Assembly (NCBI RefSeq): GCF_032883915.1
Contig: NZ_CP120717.1
Coordinates: 2,983,697-3,047,696, forward strand
DNA: 64,000 nt
Source: Endozoicomonas sp. 8E
GTDB taxonomy: Bacteria > Pseudomonadota > Gammaproteobacteria > Pseudomonadales > Endozoicomonadaceae
Direction: 5' to 3'
Positions 53,737 to 63,961 of this stretch are shown piece by piece. Each line of letters opens with the position of its first letter. Positions within the stretch are counted from its first letter, which is position 1. Made by a program: the position numbers and the translations under genes. The notes under the pieces are model-generated. The model was given only the letters and a program-made list of their open reading frames with translations. It was not told the DNA's origin and did no database searches.

Positions 53737-56724
53737 ATGTCATCGATAAAGGAATCCGCCCTTCGGCTGGTCCTCAAAGCTAAAGATACCCTTTCGAAAA
53801 CCGTCCTCCAGTCAGCAACCTCCCTTGAGTCCCTCCGCAAAGAAACCCAAACACTCAAACAAAAACTGTCTGATTTGCAGAAGCAAGATCGTCTTCTGTC
53901 GTCTTTCCAAAAACAGACAGCAGCCGTTCGAGATGCAGGCAAATCATACTGGGAAGCGGAAGTCAGGGTTGAGAAACTGGCCAAGGAGTTTCAGCAGACT
54001 GAGAAGCCTTCCCGGTCTCTCCAGCGCTCTTTGGAATCGGCTCGTAAATCCGTGGTGTCGGCCAGTCGGGCTTATCAGAATCAGCGCCAGAAGCTGGCCG
54101 GGTTGCGCAGCAGTTTGGAGCAGGCGGGTCTTTCCAATCGCAATCTGTCTGCCCAGCAACAGCGTCTGCAAAAGGAACTGAAAGAAACCGCATCAGCTTT
54201 GCAGAAAGTGGATGCCAAAGCTAAGACATCCTCCCGTACCTTCAAACGTTCCGGCCTCAGGCAATTATCCCGAGATGGAGATCGCGCATCAGGCAGTATG
54301 GGGCGTTTGTCTAAACGATTGGGAACTCTGCTGGCTGCCAGTGTCGGCTTGTATACCGTCAAACGGGCTATCCAGGGATTGCTGGGAACAGGTGATCAGT
54401 TTGAACGCTTGAGGGTGCAGTTCAATGCCGTGATGGGTTCGGTGGCTGAAGGTGAACGAGCCATTCAGTGGATCAAGCAGTTTACCCGTGAGACGCCTTA
54501 TCAACTGGAGCAGGTGGCGGAGGCATTTGTACGACTGAAGGCGTTCGGTCTTGATCCTATGGACGGCAGTATGCAGGCTATTGTGGATCAGGCTTCCAAA
54601 CTGGGCGGTGGCATGGAGCGCCTGAATGGGATTTCTTTGGCGGTTGGGCAGGCTTGGGCCAAGCAGAAGTTGCAGGGCGAAGAGATCCTGCAACTGGTCG
54701 AGCGGGGTGTTCCGGTTTGGGAGTTACTGGAAAAAGCCACCGGTAAAAATGTTCAGGAACTGCAGAAGCTTTCTACAGCGGGCAAACTGGGTCGGGATAC
54801 CATTGCCCTGCTGATTGAGGAAATTGGCAAGAGCTCTGCCGGAGCTGCCGCTGAGAATATGTCTCTGCTGTCCGGTTATGTCAGCAACCTGAAAGACAGC
54901 TGGCAGAACTTTCTGGATGAAGTGGCCCAGAGTGGCGCACTGTCTTATGCCAAGGATCAGCTCAAAAGCCTTTCCGACCAGATCAGTATTATGTCTGAAG
55001 ATGGTCGTTTGTCTCGACTGGCTCAGTCCATCAGTGATGCGTTTGTGCAGATGGGGGAGGCGATCAAGGCTAACTTCACTGGGCTGACGTTTGAAGGAGT
55101 GGTAGCCAGCATTCAGTCCGCCAGCCAGCGTATCGCTTCCACATTGGCCAGTCTCAACAATACCTTCACTGTGACGGGTAATGCTGTCCAGCTGTTGTTT
55201 AATGGTTTTACTCTGACTGTTAAGTCTTTTGGTCTGGTGTTCAGCGAAGTTATCTCATCCGTTTCCCGAGGGATGGGCAGTCTGTTGAATGCATTAGGTG
55301 CGACAGAGTCGGCCCAAAAACTTCAGTCCTTCGGTGAGTCGCTGAAAGCGGTGTCGGCGGGTTTCAGGGAAGCGGTGAAAGAAGATGTGCAGGACATTAA
55401 CAACAGCTGGCAGTCACTGGGTGAAGTGATTATTCAATCCAGCCAAAGTACCCAGCAAGCTATCCGTAATGAAAGCCAGAAAACGACAGCGTCCGTCGAA
55501 CAAGATGTCGTCAAGCTTAATTCGGTCTATGTCCAATCAGCCCAGACTGCCAAGAAAGCCTTCACCGGTGTCGCCGATGCCCTGAAGCAGATCAATGCTG
55601 CTGAAACCCGCACAGAGCTGTCTGATCTGGCCGTGAAACTGTCTCAAGCATTTGCTGACGGCACCCTAACCCAGGAGCAATACAACGAAGCATTAGCAGC
55701 CAGCAGAGAGAAACTGGCCGAGCTGGAAGACGGTGCCCACTCAGCTGCAGATGCAGCCCGGTCATTGGGCGATGCCGTGGATGAGGCCGGAAATAAACAA
55801 ACACAGGGAGCAGAACGTGCATCCGGCACACTCAACGGTTTGGTGGGTTTTTACAACAATATCACCTCCGAACTCTATGGTCTCAGCGCCCAGGCAGAAG
55901 ACACTTTCCTCTCCATGCAAGGCGCTACCCAGATCGATACCACAGACACTCTGGGTGAGCTGGGACAGCTAAAAGCGACACTGGCTGAAACCAAAGAGGA
56001 ACTCCAAGCTCTGGCCACTGCCAATGTCGGACTGGATACCACCGGCATCGGACACTGGATGAAGGATACAGCGACCAATGCTGCTTCAGTAAGAGCTGAA
56101 TTCTATGAGCAGAAAATCGCTCTGGAAGCGTTGGTACAGAGCTATGAAAACGGCTCTGTCTCTGCCCAACAGATGGCCAGCGATGGTCAGAATCTGGCTG
56201 ACAGTCTGAACCTGCTCGACCAGCAAGACCTGGATCGTTTGAATCAATCCATCGAGCAAGCCAACGACAGTATGCAACGGCTGTCAGACAGCACCCAAGG
56301 CACACTGGACAGCCTCCAGGATGAACTGGACCGACTCCAGGGTAGGCACGGCGATATCGAACAACGCCGCCATGAAGCCCGAAAGAAAGACCTCGAGCTG
56401 GAGCTGGCCATCGCCAAACAAGACGGGGACTCTCAGGCGGAGAGCAACCTGCAAAAGGCGCTCTCGCTCAATCAATCGATCCGGGCTGAGAAGCAGCGCC
56501 AGTATCAGCTTCAGCAACAAGAGAAAGTACAAAAACAAAGGGAGCAGCAAGCTCAACAGGAAAAATCACGTATTCAAACCCAACGGCAACCCACCCAAAG
56601 TAGATCACCAGAGAAAGTCATTCGTCTGGAATACCCGGGAGGTCAGGTGGATGTTGGCGTTAAGCCGGGTGATGAAAGACGACTGCTGGAAGCTCTGAAA
56701 AATGCCGGAATGAGGTCTGCCTGA
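53737..56724 (+). CDS. Tail tape measure protein
   Basis: 995 aa. N-terminal coiled coil, then tape_meas_nterm-like region ('GTGDQFERLRVQFNAVMGSV', 'IKQFTRETPYQLEQVAEAFV', 'GEEILQLVERGVPVWELLEK'). Long alpha-helical middle and a Gln/Arg-rich C-terminus ('KQREQQAQQEKSRIQTQRQ'). Length predicts a tail of the order of 150 nm by the usual rule of about 0.15 nm per residue. GGAGGGA precedes ATG 53737; the frame from 53725 is less likely. No tail assembly chaperone pair precedes it. Confidence 0.93.
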   Translation: MSSIKESALRLVLKAKDTLSKTVLQSATSLESLRKETQTLKQKLSDLQKQDRLLSSFQKQTAAVRDAGKSYWEAEVRVEKLAKEFQQTEKPSRSLQRSLESARKSVVSASRAYQNQRQKLAGLRSSLEQAGLSNRNLSAQQQRLQKELKETASALQKVDAKAKTSSRTFKRSGLRQLSRDGDRASGSMGRLSKRLGTLLAASVGLYTVKRAIQGLLGTGDQFERLRVQFNAVMGSVAEGERAIQWIKQFTRETPYQLEQVAEAFVRLKAFGLDPMDGSMQAIVDQASKLGGGMERLNGISLAVGQAWAKQKLQGEEILQLVERGVPVWELLEKATGKNVQELQKLSTAGKLGRDTIALLIEEIGKSSAGAAAENMSLLSGYVSNLKDSWQNFLDEVAQSGALSYAKDQLKSLSDQISIMSEDGRLSRLAQSISDAFVQMGEAIKANFTGLTFEGVVASIQSASQRIASTLASLNNTFTVTGNAVQLLFNGFTLTVKSFGLVFSEVISSVSRGMGSLLNALGATESAQKLQSFGESLKAVSAGFREAVKEDVQDINNSWQSLGEVIIQSSQSTQQAIRNESQKTTASVEQDVVKLNSVYVQSAQTAKKAFTGVADALKQINAAETRTELSDLAVKLSQAFADGTLTQEQYNEALAASREKLAELEDGAHSAADAARSLGDAVDEAGNKQTQGAERASGTLNGLVGFYNNITSELYGLSAQAEDTFLSMQGATQIDTTDTLGELGQLKATLAETKEELQALATANVGLDTTGIGHWMKDTATNAASVRAEFYEQKIALEALVQSYENGSVSAQQMASDGQNLADSLNLLDQQDLDRLNQSIEQANDSMQRLSDSTQGTLDSLQDELDRLQGRHGDIEQRRHEARKKDLELELAIAKQDGDSQAESNLQKALSLNQSIRAEKQRQYQLQQQEKVQKQREQQAQQEKSRIQTQRQPTQSRSPEKVIRLEYPGGQVDVGVKPGDERRLLEALKNAGMRSA

Positions 56725-57107
56725 TGACACTGGATACCATCACACTGCCCGACGATTTGTTGTGGATTAATGAGTTCGACTGGAACCCTGTGGAGCAGAG
56801 CCAGGATCGCAGCCTGACCGGAGGCTTGCTGATCCAGGAGCAGAGCAAAAGCTATGGCCGATCTATCGAGCTGAATGGTGGCGAAGACGCCGCCTGGGTT
56901 TCTCGCTCCGTAGTGGTCAACCTGCTGGCCCTGAGCCAGATCGCCAACAAAGTCATGACTCTGACCTTGCCGGACCTGAGACAGTACTCAGTGATCTTTG
57001 ATCGGAGCTCGGGTGCGCCCGTCGAAGCCCGACAGGTTCTGCCCTATGCCTATCCGGGTGACAACTACCAATACAGCCTGATTGTCCGACTGCTGACCGT
57101 GGAATAA
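56724..57107 (+). CDS. Conserved phage tail protein after tape measure
   Basis: 127 aa: 'PDDLLWINEFDWNPVEQSQD', 'LNGGEDAAWVSRSVVVNLLA' and 'LPYAYPGDNYQYSLIVRLL'. Overlaps the tape measure stop by 1 bp. The position and small beta-rich profile suggest a distal tail component (M/L-like), but the family is not recognised by name. Confidence 0.7.
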   Translation: MTLDTITLPDDLLWINEFDWNPVEQSQDRSLTGGLLIQEQSKSYGRSIELNGGEDAAWVSRSVVVNLLALSQIANKVMTLTLPDLRQYSVIFDRSSGAPVEARQVLPYAYPGDNYQYSLIVRLLTVE

Positions 57108-57134
57108 GCAAGAAACTATTAAAAGGAGCAAGGG

Positions 57135-60100
57135 ATGGCCATCAACAACGATGATGTAAAACTCTTTGAAAGCCAGCGTCTCAGTGACGAGGAGGACGGC
57201 GGTGGCCGGGCCACTGGCACTGTGGTGATCGACGGGAATGTGAATAACCTCTTTCAGGACATCTCCCGGATTGACCGCACCATTGGTGATGTCGCCCTGC
57301 GTAAAGCCTACATTGGCATCAGCACCGACAACAATGACGCTTATCTCGGCGGCCATATCATCCTCACCGATGCACCGGATGACGACAATGTCAGTGTGCT
57401 GCTGTTCAACACCGACAGCCAGAACGATGAGCGCAATGCCGCCCGGGATCGGATCGAAGCCTATGTGGTGCCGGGCACATCAGCCAGCTTTGAACTGCTG
57501 GGTGATCAGCTGGTGGGTCAGCGCAGCATTGTCGGCATTCAGCGAGAAGAAAAAGCCCTGCCGGAGATTGGGGAAGTTTATCGGCTGTACAACAGCGATA
57601 GCAAAAAGGAGCAGTACGTCCGCATCACCAAAGTGGAACACCGCATCGAAACCTTCACCTATGCCTACAGCGCAGGCAGCTATGTCGACTTTGAACGTCG
57701 GCGGCTGGATATGGAAATCAGTACGGCCCTGATTGATCGCTTTGCCGGTGGCACTGCGACACCTGCAGGGACCGTCATGCCAGTGGACGGGCAAGGAGCC
57801 AGTGAAGCGAAGACCTCAGTGCAGTCGACACAGATTGCAGACACCTCTCGCTACTACGGCATCCAGCCAACCAAAGCAGCCATTAACCAGGGCGATCTGA
57901 CCCTGAAGGTCAACAGCGTTTATTCACCTCTGGTGCCCAGCGCCAGGGTTGAAAGTCCGGTGGTCGATCAGTACGGGGGCTACACCGCCAAACGGATGGT
58001 GGCCACCTCTGCCGCACAACGCAATGTCAGCCTCTCTTTTGTGCATCTTTCTGGCAACCAGAGCCGGGCTTTTCTGCAGACGGGAGCACTGCCAGGAACC
58101 GTGACTCTGTCGTTAGAAGGCGGCACCTTTGAAGACGACAAAACCGGCCAGCTGGTACACAAAAGCGGGTCCAATAACTACAGTAACCTGACCATTGACT
58201 ATGAAAGTGGTGAGCTGAACGTCTGGCGAAACAGCAGTTACTATACCAGTACGGCTACTGCCCTATACCAGCCTGCCACTGGCATCACCGGAGCCGCCAT
58301 CAGTGGCACCCTGGACATCACCGCCCAGAACCGGGGCTTTAACTACACCTTCAACTTTGCCGAGGCCAAGCCCAAGCCTGGCACCTTGGTGATGAGCTAT
58401 ATCTCTCTGGGCAAGTGGCAAGACCTGAGCGATCCGGGCAATGGTCTGCTGGATGGATCAGGCTCAGGCACTATGGACTTCAGCACTGGCAGCGTGGCGG
58501 TGACTCTCGATGGTTTGCCCGATCCTGACAGCAAGCTGGTATTCAGTTATATCACCCAGGCGGATGATGAAATCACCCTGCGAACCGGCTCGGTGGCGGT
58601 GGATAAGTTTTCGTTTCGGCACACCACTGCTTCGCCAGGTATCAAGCCAGGCAGTGTCGTCATCACCTATCTGGCCAGTGAGCAAACCAAGACCCTGACT
58701 GATCAGGGCAACGGCCTGTTGACGGGCGATGGATCAGGCAGTGTCTACTATGCCTCGGGTGAGCTGGGCTTTGTGTTGAATGCCTTGCCAGACCAGGGCA
58801 CCGAGATCGAGATTCAGTACGAAGAAGGCGAAGTGGCAGGCGGTATTGTCGATGTGACAGTGGATGGTTCCGGTTTAATAACCGGCACCATTGCCGGTGC
58901 ACCTCTCTTGCCAGGCTCCGTTCAGGTTCAGTTTTCGGTGGATCGACAAAGTAATGTGCCACAGCATGCCAGCAGTCGCAGCAGTGACTACACCACTTAC
59001 CAGACCACGTCTCAGCGATTTAAAAGTTACACTGACGATGGTAGCGGTAACTGGCGTGATGTTGCCGGTACGATTGATTACCAGACCGGTGACTTCACTC
59101 TTCAGGCGACAGAGAACTACAGCTACCCAGAATACACACTCAGAAAAGAGGTCTACAAATACCGACTGAGTTACACCAATACCACCAAGACCGAAGTCTT
59201 CACAGGCAACACAGTGACCAGCAAGGCGCAAAGCAACAGCCTTAGCCACCAGGCGAATACCGATACCCTGAGTGCGCCAGAGCTGACTATCGACCTGCTG
59301 CCACTGATTGAAGATCCACTGCTGCCCGGCAGTGTCATTCTGGAATGGAACGGAGAGCTCTACTTTGACCGTGACGGTGTGCTATACAAAAACGTCAGCA
59401 GTCAGACTAATGCCGGATCATCGGTAGGCACCCTGGATTACACCGGAGGCGTGGCGACACTGGCCGTCTATCCCTCGGGTACCGTTAACACGGCAACAGT
59501 GCAGGCAGCTGCTACCATCTCCGGTGGTTTTAAAGTCGATGCGGTCGCCTTTAGAACACCAGGCGCACCCATCCGGACCGGAAGCCTTCAGCTCACCGCA
59601 GTGCGTGTGGATAATGCCGAGATCATCACCGCCACAGCAGACTTTAACGGCGATATCAACACGTCAGAGGTCCAGGGCTCCATGGATGCCACTACTGGCT
59701 GGTGTGAGCTGACCTTCACCGATGGTACCGATCCTATCTATGTCATTCCACAGAGTGTGCGCTACAACTGCATCGTCGAAACCAGCCTGCCACTGGATGC
59801 CGAGCTGATCGGTCTGGACCCGGTACGTCTGCCACCCGATGGCCAGGTGCCGATTTATCGTCCGGGGGATATTGTCGTTATCAGTCATAGCCAAAACACC
59901 GATGCAGGCACACCCACAGCGGGCCAACTGGTCACCCTGAACCGTGATCATCAGGCAGAGATCACCGTAGAGGACAGCCAGGGCCAGGCCCTCGATCCAG
60001 CCCAATACACGACGGATCGTGAAGCAGGTAACGTTACCTTTGCCGATCCACTGCTGCTTCAGGATGCAGAGAGCAACAGTCTGACAGCGCCGTTTACCAT

Positions 60101-60683
60101 CAAAGACCGTGTCGAGCATATGAGCGTGGCCAGCGACGTGCAGATCAATGGCGAGATTACCATCATTGCTCCGGTACCCTGGGGCTTACCAGCCAATGAA
60201 ACACAAGTCAGCAGTGCCGTGGTTTATGGTGACCTGCAGGCCAGGGTTCACAACTTCTTCAGTCAGAAAGTCTGGGATGGTGGCGATCCTAACTGGACCG
60301 ATGAGCGCATCGGTGATAACACCACTGCCCAGTACAACACCATTAACTATCCATTGGTGGTGACCAACAAGGGAGCCATCTTCGGCAAGTGGGCGATTAT
60401 TTTCACGTCCGGCTCCGCCTTCCAGATTGTGGAAGAGAAGCTCGGGATTATTGATACGGCCACTACTGCCGCTGATGCAGCACCCATTAATCCGGAAACC
60501 GGTACACCCTACTTCACCATCAAATCTGAGGGTTGGGGAACCGGATGGGCTGTGGGCAATGTTATTCGTTTTGATACAGACGGTTGTCTGGCTCCGGTGT
60601 GGATTTGTCGAACTGTGCTGGCTGGACAGGGCACAGAAACCAGTGACCAGTTTACATTGCAGATTCGGGGGGATGCTGACTGA
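57135..60683 (+). CDS. Large repeat-containing tail protein
   Basis: 1182 aa. After a 250-aa N-terminal region it contains successive beta-domains sharing the pattern 'PGS/TV-x4-Y...GNGLLxGxGSG-x4-(S/T)GxxxxxLxxLPDxxxxI', clearest at about residues 415-480 and 500-565, with weaker copies around 590, 730 and 810. The C-terminal part has 'WGTGWAVGNVIRFDTDGCLA', similar to a stretch of the next gene. Repeated Ig-like domains in a tail-tip protein suggest a host-surface or fibre role. It overlaps the next gene by 1 bp. Confidence 0.72.
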   Translation: MAINNDDVKLFESQRLSDEEDGGGRATGTVVIDGNVNNLFQDISRIDRTIGDVALRKAYIGISTDNNDAYLGGHIILTDAPDDDNVSVLLFNTDSQNDERNAARDRIEAYVVPGTSASFELLGDQLVGQRSIVGIQREEKALPEIGEVYRLYNSDSKKEQYVRITKVEHRIETFTYAYSAGSYVDFERRRLDMEISTALIDRFAGGTATPAGTVMPVDGQGASEAKTSVQSTQIADTSRYYGIQPTKAAINQGDLTLKVNSVYSPLVPSARVESPVVDQYGGYTAKRMVATSAAQRNVSLSFVHLSGNQSRAFLQTGALPGTVTLSLEGGTFEDDKTGQLVHKSGSNNYSNLTIDYESGELNVWRNSSYYTSTATALYQPATGITGAAISGTLDITAQNRGFNYTFNFAEAKPKPGTLVMSYISLGKWQDLSDPGNGLLDGSGSGTMDFSTGSVAVTLDGLPDPDSKLVFSYITQADDEITLRTGSVAVDKFSFRHTTASPGIKPGSVVITYLASEQTKTLTDQGNGLLTGDGSGSVYYASGELGFVLNALPDQGTEIEIQYEEGEVAGGIVDVTVDGSGLITGTIAGAPLLPGSVQVQFSVDRQSNVPQHASSRSSDYTTYQTTSQRFKSYTDDGSGNWRDVAGTIDYQTGDFTLQATENYSYPEYTLRKEVYKYRLSYTNTTKTEVFTGNTVTSKAQSNSLSHQANTDTLSAPELTIDLLPLIEDPLLPGSVILEWNGELYFDRDGVLYKNVSSQTNAGSSVGTLDYTGGVATLAVYPSGTVNTATVQAAATISGGFKVDAVAFRTPGAPIRTGSLQLTAVRVDNAEIITATADFNGDINTSEVQGSMDATTGWCELTFTDGTDPIYVIPQSVRYNCIVETSLPLDAELIGLDPVRLPPDGQVPIYRPGDIVVISHSQNTDAGTPTAGQLVTLNRDHQAEITVEDSQGQALDPAQYTTDREAGNVTFADPLLLQDAESNSLTAPFTIKDRVEHMSVASDVQINGEITIIAPVPWGLPANETQVSSAVVYGDLQARVHNFFSQKVWDGGDPNWTDERIGDNTTAQYNTINYPLVVTNKGAIFGKWAIIFTSGSAFQIVEEKLGIIDTATTAADAAPINPETGTPYFTIKSEGWGTGWAVGNVIRFDTDGCLAPVWICRTVLAGQGTETSDQFTLQIRGDAD

Positions 60684-61873
60684 TGGCAGGGATATGGTTC
60701 GCTAAAGAGAACACTCTGGGTCGGCTGGAAGGCCCTATTACGGATAAGAATACAGGTATTTATTTTGGCTCAAACAAGAGGCTTTATTTCTACGCTTTGA
60801 TTTATATAGACAGCAGCAATGCTGACAAGAACATCCCGTTGTTGACCACCTTGTCTGATTCCAACAATAGCCCGTCCCGCTATAAGACCCGAATCTATTG
60901 TGAGAATGGCCAGATCAAAGTGTACGGCACCCGAGACAGTACATTAGTGCTGAGAGGATACTGCGATAACGTCATCCCAATGGACGAACTGGTTGAAATA
61001 GTGGTTCAGGGAGATTCAGGAGGTGGTAGTAATGCAGTTAATATTTACTATAACGGTGTCGCCCAAAGCGTATCCTCCAAATTCGGGAGGTACAGCATTT
61101 TTGACCGATATACCCAGGTCATTCTGGGCGGAGATACGACAGCGACCGGGAATGCAAAGGGAGTGCTGATATCAAAATTGGTCATCACTGATGACTGGGA
61201 TAGTCCACCTGTCGCACCACCACTAATCCCTAATAGTACGGGGGTAGTTTGGACTTCTGACTTTGAAGATGTCAATGCACCACTGAAGATTAAGGGCCAG
61301 TCAAACAGTCAGGAATACGAACTAGTCTGGACTAACATCGACGCCACCAACGTCGTTTGGACCGACACCAACGCTCCACCTTCTTCAGGCAGCGCCGGTG
61401 GCATCATCATCCCAGGCAATGGTAACACGACCCGCATCCAGGGCACCGTCATGGAAGACGATCTGCCAGTAGCTCGTCAGGTCTTTGCCATCACCCAGGC
61501 ACAACTGGCAGTCGATGGCAGCCAGGAAACAAAACATGCCGTTTTGAACAGTGTGCTCAGCGACAGCATCAGTGGCAGTTACTCTCTGGATACCAGCCCT
61601 TACGAAGGAGCCGTGATTGTGGTGGCCATGGATGACTATGGCGAAGTCTGGCTGGCCAACAGCACCTATGCAGTGGGCAATGTAATCCGTCCGGCCAGCT
61701 TCCGGGGCTACGTTTATATCTGCACTGTGGCTGGTACAGGTGACAGCACTGAACCCACCTGGTGGTTTGATGACAGTGTTCAGGCAGTAGGCACCGCCCA
61801 ATTCAAAGCCAAGCCCTACACTCGCCCCCTGGCCCATGGCCCGGTGACACCCGAGATCGTACCGGAGAGTTAA
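60683..61873 (+). CDS. Tail-associated protein, possible surface-binding
   Basis: 396 aa. N-terminal half resembles a concanavalin/LamG-like sheet ('KNTGIYFGSNKRLYFYALIY', 'LVEIVVQGDSG', 'NIYYNGVAQSVSSKFGR', 'KLVITDDW'). C-terminal half has 'YAVGNVIRPASFRGYVYICT' followed by 'VAGTGDSTEPTWW', a pattern typical of carbohydrate-binding modules in phage fibres. The first half has visibly different base composition (A/T-richer) from the second, suggesting a swapped receptor-binding domain. Confidence 0.6.
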   Translation: MAGIWFAKENTLGRLEGPITDKNTGIYFGSNKRLYFYALIYIDSSNADKNIPLLTTLSDSNNSPSRYKTRIYCENGQIKVYGTRDSTLVLRGYCDNVIPMDELVEIVVQGDSGGGSNAVNIYYNGVAQSVSSKFGRYSIFDRYTQVILGGDTTATGNAKGVLISKLVITDDWDSPPVAPPLIPNSTGVVWTSDFEDVNAPLKIKGQSNSQEYELVWTNIDATNVVWTDTNAPPSSGSAGGIIIPGNGNTTRIQGTVMEDDLPVARQVFAITQAQLAVDGSQETKHAVLNSVLSDSISGSYSLDTSPYEGAVIVVAMDDYGEVWLANSTYAVGNVIRPASFRGYVYICTVAGTGDSTEPTWWFDDSVQAVGTAQFKAKPYTRPLAHGPVTPEIVPES

Positions 61874-63715
61874 GTGGCCTACTTTCCTGAGAAGACACAA
61901 GACTTCAAATTTACCCGGGAGGCTTATCAACCCGCCTCCCTTTTTAAGTTCTATCCACAGCCTACCTATGCCTTTATTCCACCGCCCACTGTCGTCAGTG
62001 CCTGCCAGAGCCAGTGGCAGACAGGAAACGCCTATCAGGTATCTGCCAGAGGACCGTTCCAGCACTCAATGACGATTCAGGCCAGTGTTCAGCAAAGTAG
62101 TCATCAAGGCAACGTTCTGGAAGCTCCACAGCTCGGACTGTTCTGGGGCAAGGTGCCTGAATTGGAGGAAGAAGTCAGAATTGGTCACCAGCAAGCCAGT
62201 GATCTCCAGAGTCAGCAACAGGCTCTCTGGCAGCAACCGCCTGCCAAAGAACTCAGCATCGATGAGTCCAGGGACCAGAGTATCCAGCCAAGAGAGCAGC
62301 AAAGTTCTGAACAGTGGCAGCAAGGCAGACAGATAGATCGGCAGAACACAGAGCGTTTTGATCGCAGTGACGAGTATGGCGCAGTCCATCAAATCACCGC
62401 CAGTGGCTACCAGGTACCAGCACCTGCATTGCTGAACTTTACCTTTGCGGCCAAACGTTACTCACCATTAACCACCCCAGACGTGTATTTCAATCTGGGC
62501 GAGAGTGCTCCCAATAGGGCCATTCAACCAAGAGACTCTCTGCAGCAGTCAGCCTTCAGCAGTAACCGCACTCAGGATGAACCCCTCATCATCCCGTGGG
62601 GACCCGGCAGAAAAGCCAAAGATGACACAGTCGACAGTGACTATGGCGGTGAGATCGATGTCATCGAAAAGCCACAACCCGAAGAACCAGAGATCAGGGA
62701 GACCTATCTGCTTATGAACACCATCAGTGTGGTGACGCTGCCCGACAGGACACCGATCGAGATGAGCAACATGGATATCAGCCTCGACATCGACAGCTTC
62801 AGCTGGGCACTCAGTGGGGAACTTTGGGGAGCCAGCAGTCTGGCATTAGTGGAACCCGATCAGGACGGCCCCAAACAGATCGAGGTCAACATCAATGGCT
62901 GGAAGTGGATCTTTATTGTGGAGCGATACACCGGCTCAAGAGCGTTCGGTCAAGAAAAATACTCGATATACGGAACCAGTCGTACACAGCTGCTGGCAGC
63001 ACCCTACGCACCCCAGCGCAGCAAGTCCAACAGCAGCAACCTCAATGCAAAACAGGCGATCACTGAAGAGCTGGACAACACCGGCTTTTCTGCACTCTAT
63101 CCGGAACTGGATGATTACAGCACACCCGACTGGATCATCCCTGGCGGCAGCTTCAGCTACCAGAGCGAAACCGCCATGACCGTCATCGCTCGACTGGCCA
63201 GCACTGCAGGTGCCGTGATCATTCCTTCCAGGGATGCTGACCAGCTGAACATCAAACCCCGTTATCCGGCCAGTCCCTGGAGCTGGAATACTGCCACCAT
63301 GGACAAGATCGTGCCGGCCAGCATGGTGATCAACCTCAGTGCCAGCTGGAGGCCAGAGCCGGAATACAATGCCGTCTATGTGTCAGGCACCCATGCGGGC
63401 GTAGCGGTCAATGTAAAACGGCAGGGCACTGCAGGAGATAAACCAGCGCCGGATATTCTGGAAGACTGGCTGACGGAAACACAGGTGAATACTGAGCGAG
63501 GCAGAAACGAACTGGCCAAAGGTGGCCATCAAAGTATCACCACATTGGAGATGCCTCTGACGGACGCGAATATGGCTCCCGGGTTGATTGAGCCAGGTCA
63601 GTTAGTTGAGATGCAGGATGTGCCAGGTAACTGGCGAGCTTTATGCCTGTCCACCAGCATTAGTACCAGACAGGGTAAAGTCAGTCAGAGCATCGAACTA
63701 GAACGTCATTACTGA
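61874..63715 (+). CDS. Tail hub/baseplate-like protein
   Basis: 613 aa, GTG start. Gln/Ser-rich N-terminal third with a low-complexity stretch at about 115-165, then a structured part 'NTISVVTLPDRTPIEMSNMD', 'VEVNINGWKW'-like segment and 'ITEELDNTGFSALYPELDDY', 'GSFSYQSETAMTVIARLAST', 'VIIPSRDADQLNIKPRYP'. The layout of the C-terminal two-thirds resembles gp27/gpD-type hub proteins found at the tail tip. Recognition is moderate. Confidence 0.65.
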   Translation: MAYFPEKTQDFKFTREAYQPASLFKFYPQPTYAFIPPPTVVSACQSQWQTGNAYQVSARGPFQHSMTIQASVQQSSHQGNVLEAPQLGLFWGKVPELEEEVRIGHQQASDLQSQQQALWQQPPAKELSIDESRDQSIQPREQQSSEQWQQGRQIDRQNTERFDRSDEYGAVHQITASGYQVPAPALLNFTFAAKRYSPLTTPDVYFNLGESAPNRAIQPRDSLQQSAFSSNRTQDEPLIIPWGPGRKAKDDTVDSDYGGEIDVIEKPQPEEPEIRETYLLMNTISVVTLPDRTPIEMSNMDISLDIDSFSWALSGELWGASSLALVEPDQDGPKQIEVNINGWKWIFIVERYTGSRAFGQEKYSIYGTSRTQLLAAPYAPQRSKSNSSNLNAKQAITEELDNTGFSALYPELDDYSTPDWIIPGGSFSYQSETAMTVIARLASTAGAVIIPSRDADQLNIKPRYPASPWSWNTATMDKIVPASMVINLSASWRPEPEYNAVYVSGTHAGVAVNVKRQGTAGDKPAPDILEDWLTETQVNTERGRNELAKGGHQSITTLEMPLTDANMAPGLIEPGQLVEMQDVPGNWRALCLSTSISTRQGKVSQSIELERHY

Positions 63716-63727
63716 GTGGAGAAAAAC

Positions 63728-63961
63728 ATGGCCACCACTAACATCTGGCAGCAGTTCAAGGCGCTTATCCCGGAAGGAAGCAAGGTTATAGCTACTATCA
63801 CCTTACTCAATGGCAATGGAACGAGTCAGGCCCGGCTTAGGGATGGTTCAATAGTGACGGTGAAAGGAGATTCTGTGGGAGTAGGGCAGAAGGCTTTTAT
63901 TCAGGGGGGAGAGGTAAAGGGCTCTGCGCCGGATTTGGCGCAGTATGAAGCGTCCGTTTAA
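63728..63961 (+). CDS. Small tail-region protein
   Basis: 77 aa from ATG 63728 with GTGGAGAAA upstream: 'IWQQFKALIPEGSKVIATIT', 'GTSQARLRDGSIVTVKGDSV', 'GVGQKAFIQGGEVKGSAPDL'. Compact OB/SH3-like beta pattern, family not named; commonly such a gene follows the hub gene. The window ends 39 bp later, inside the prophage. Confidence 0.7.
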   Translation: MATTNIWQQFKALIPEGSKVIATITLLNGNGTSQARLRDGSIVTVKGDSVGVGQKAFIQGGEVKGSAPDLAQYEASV

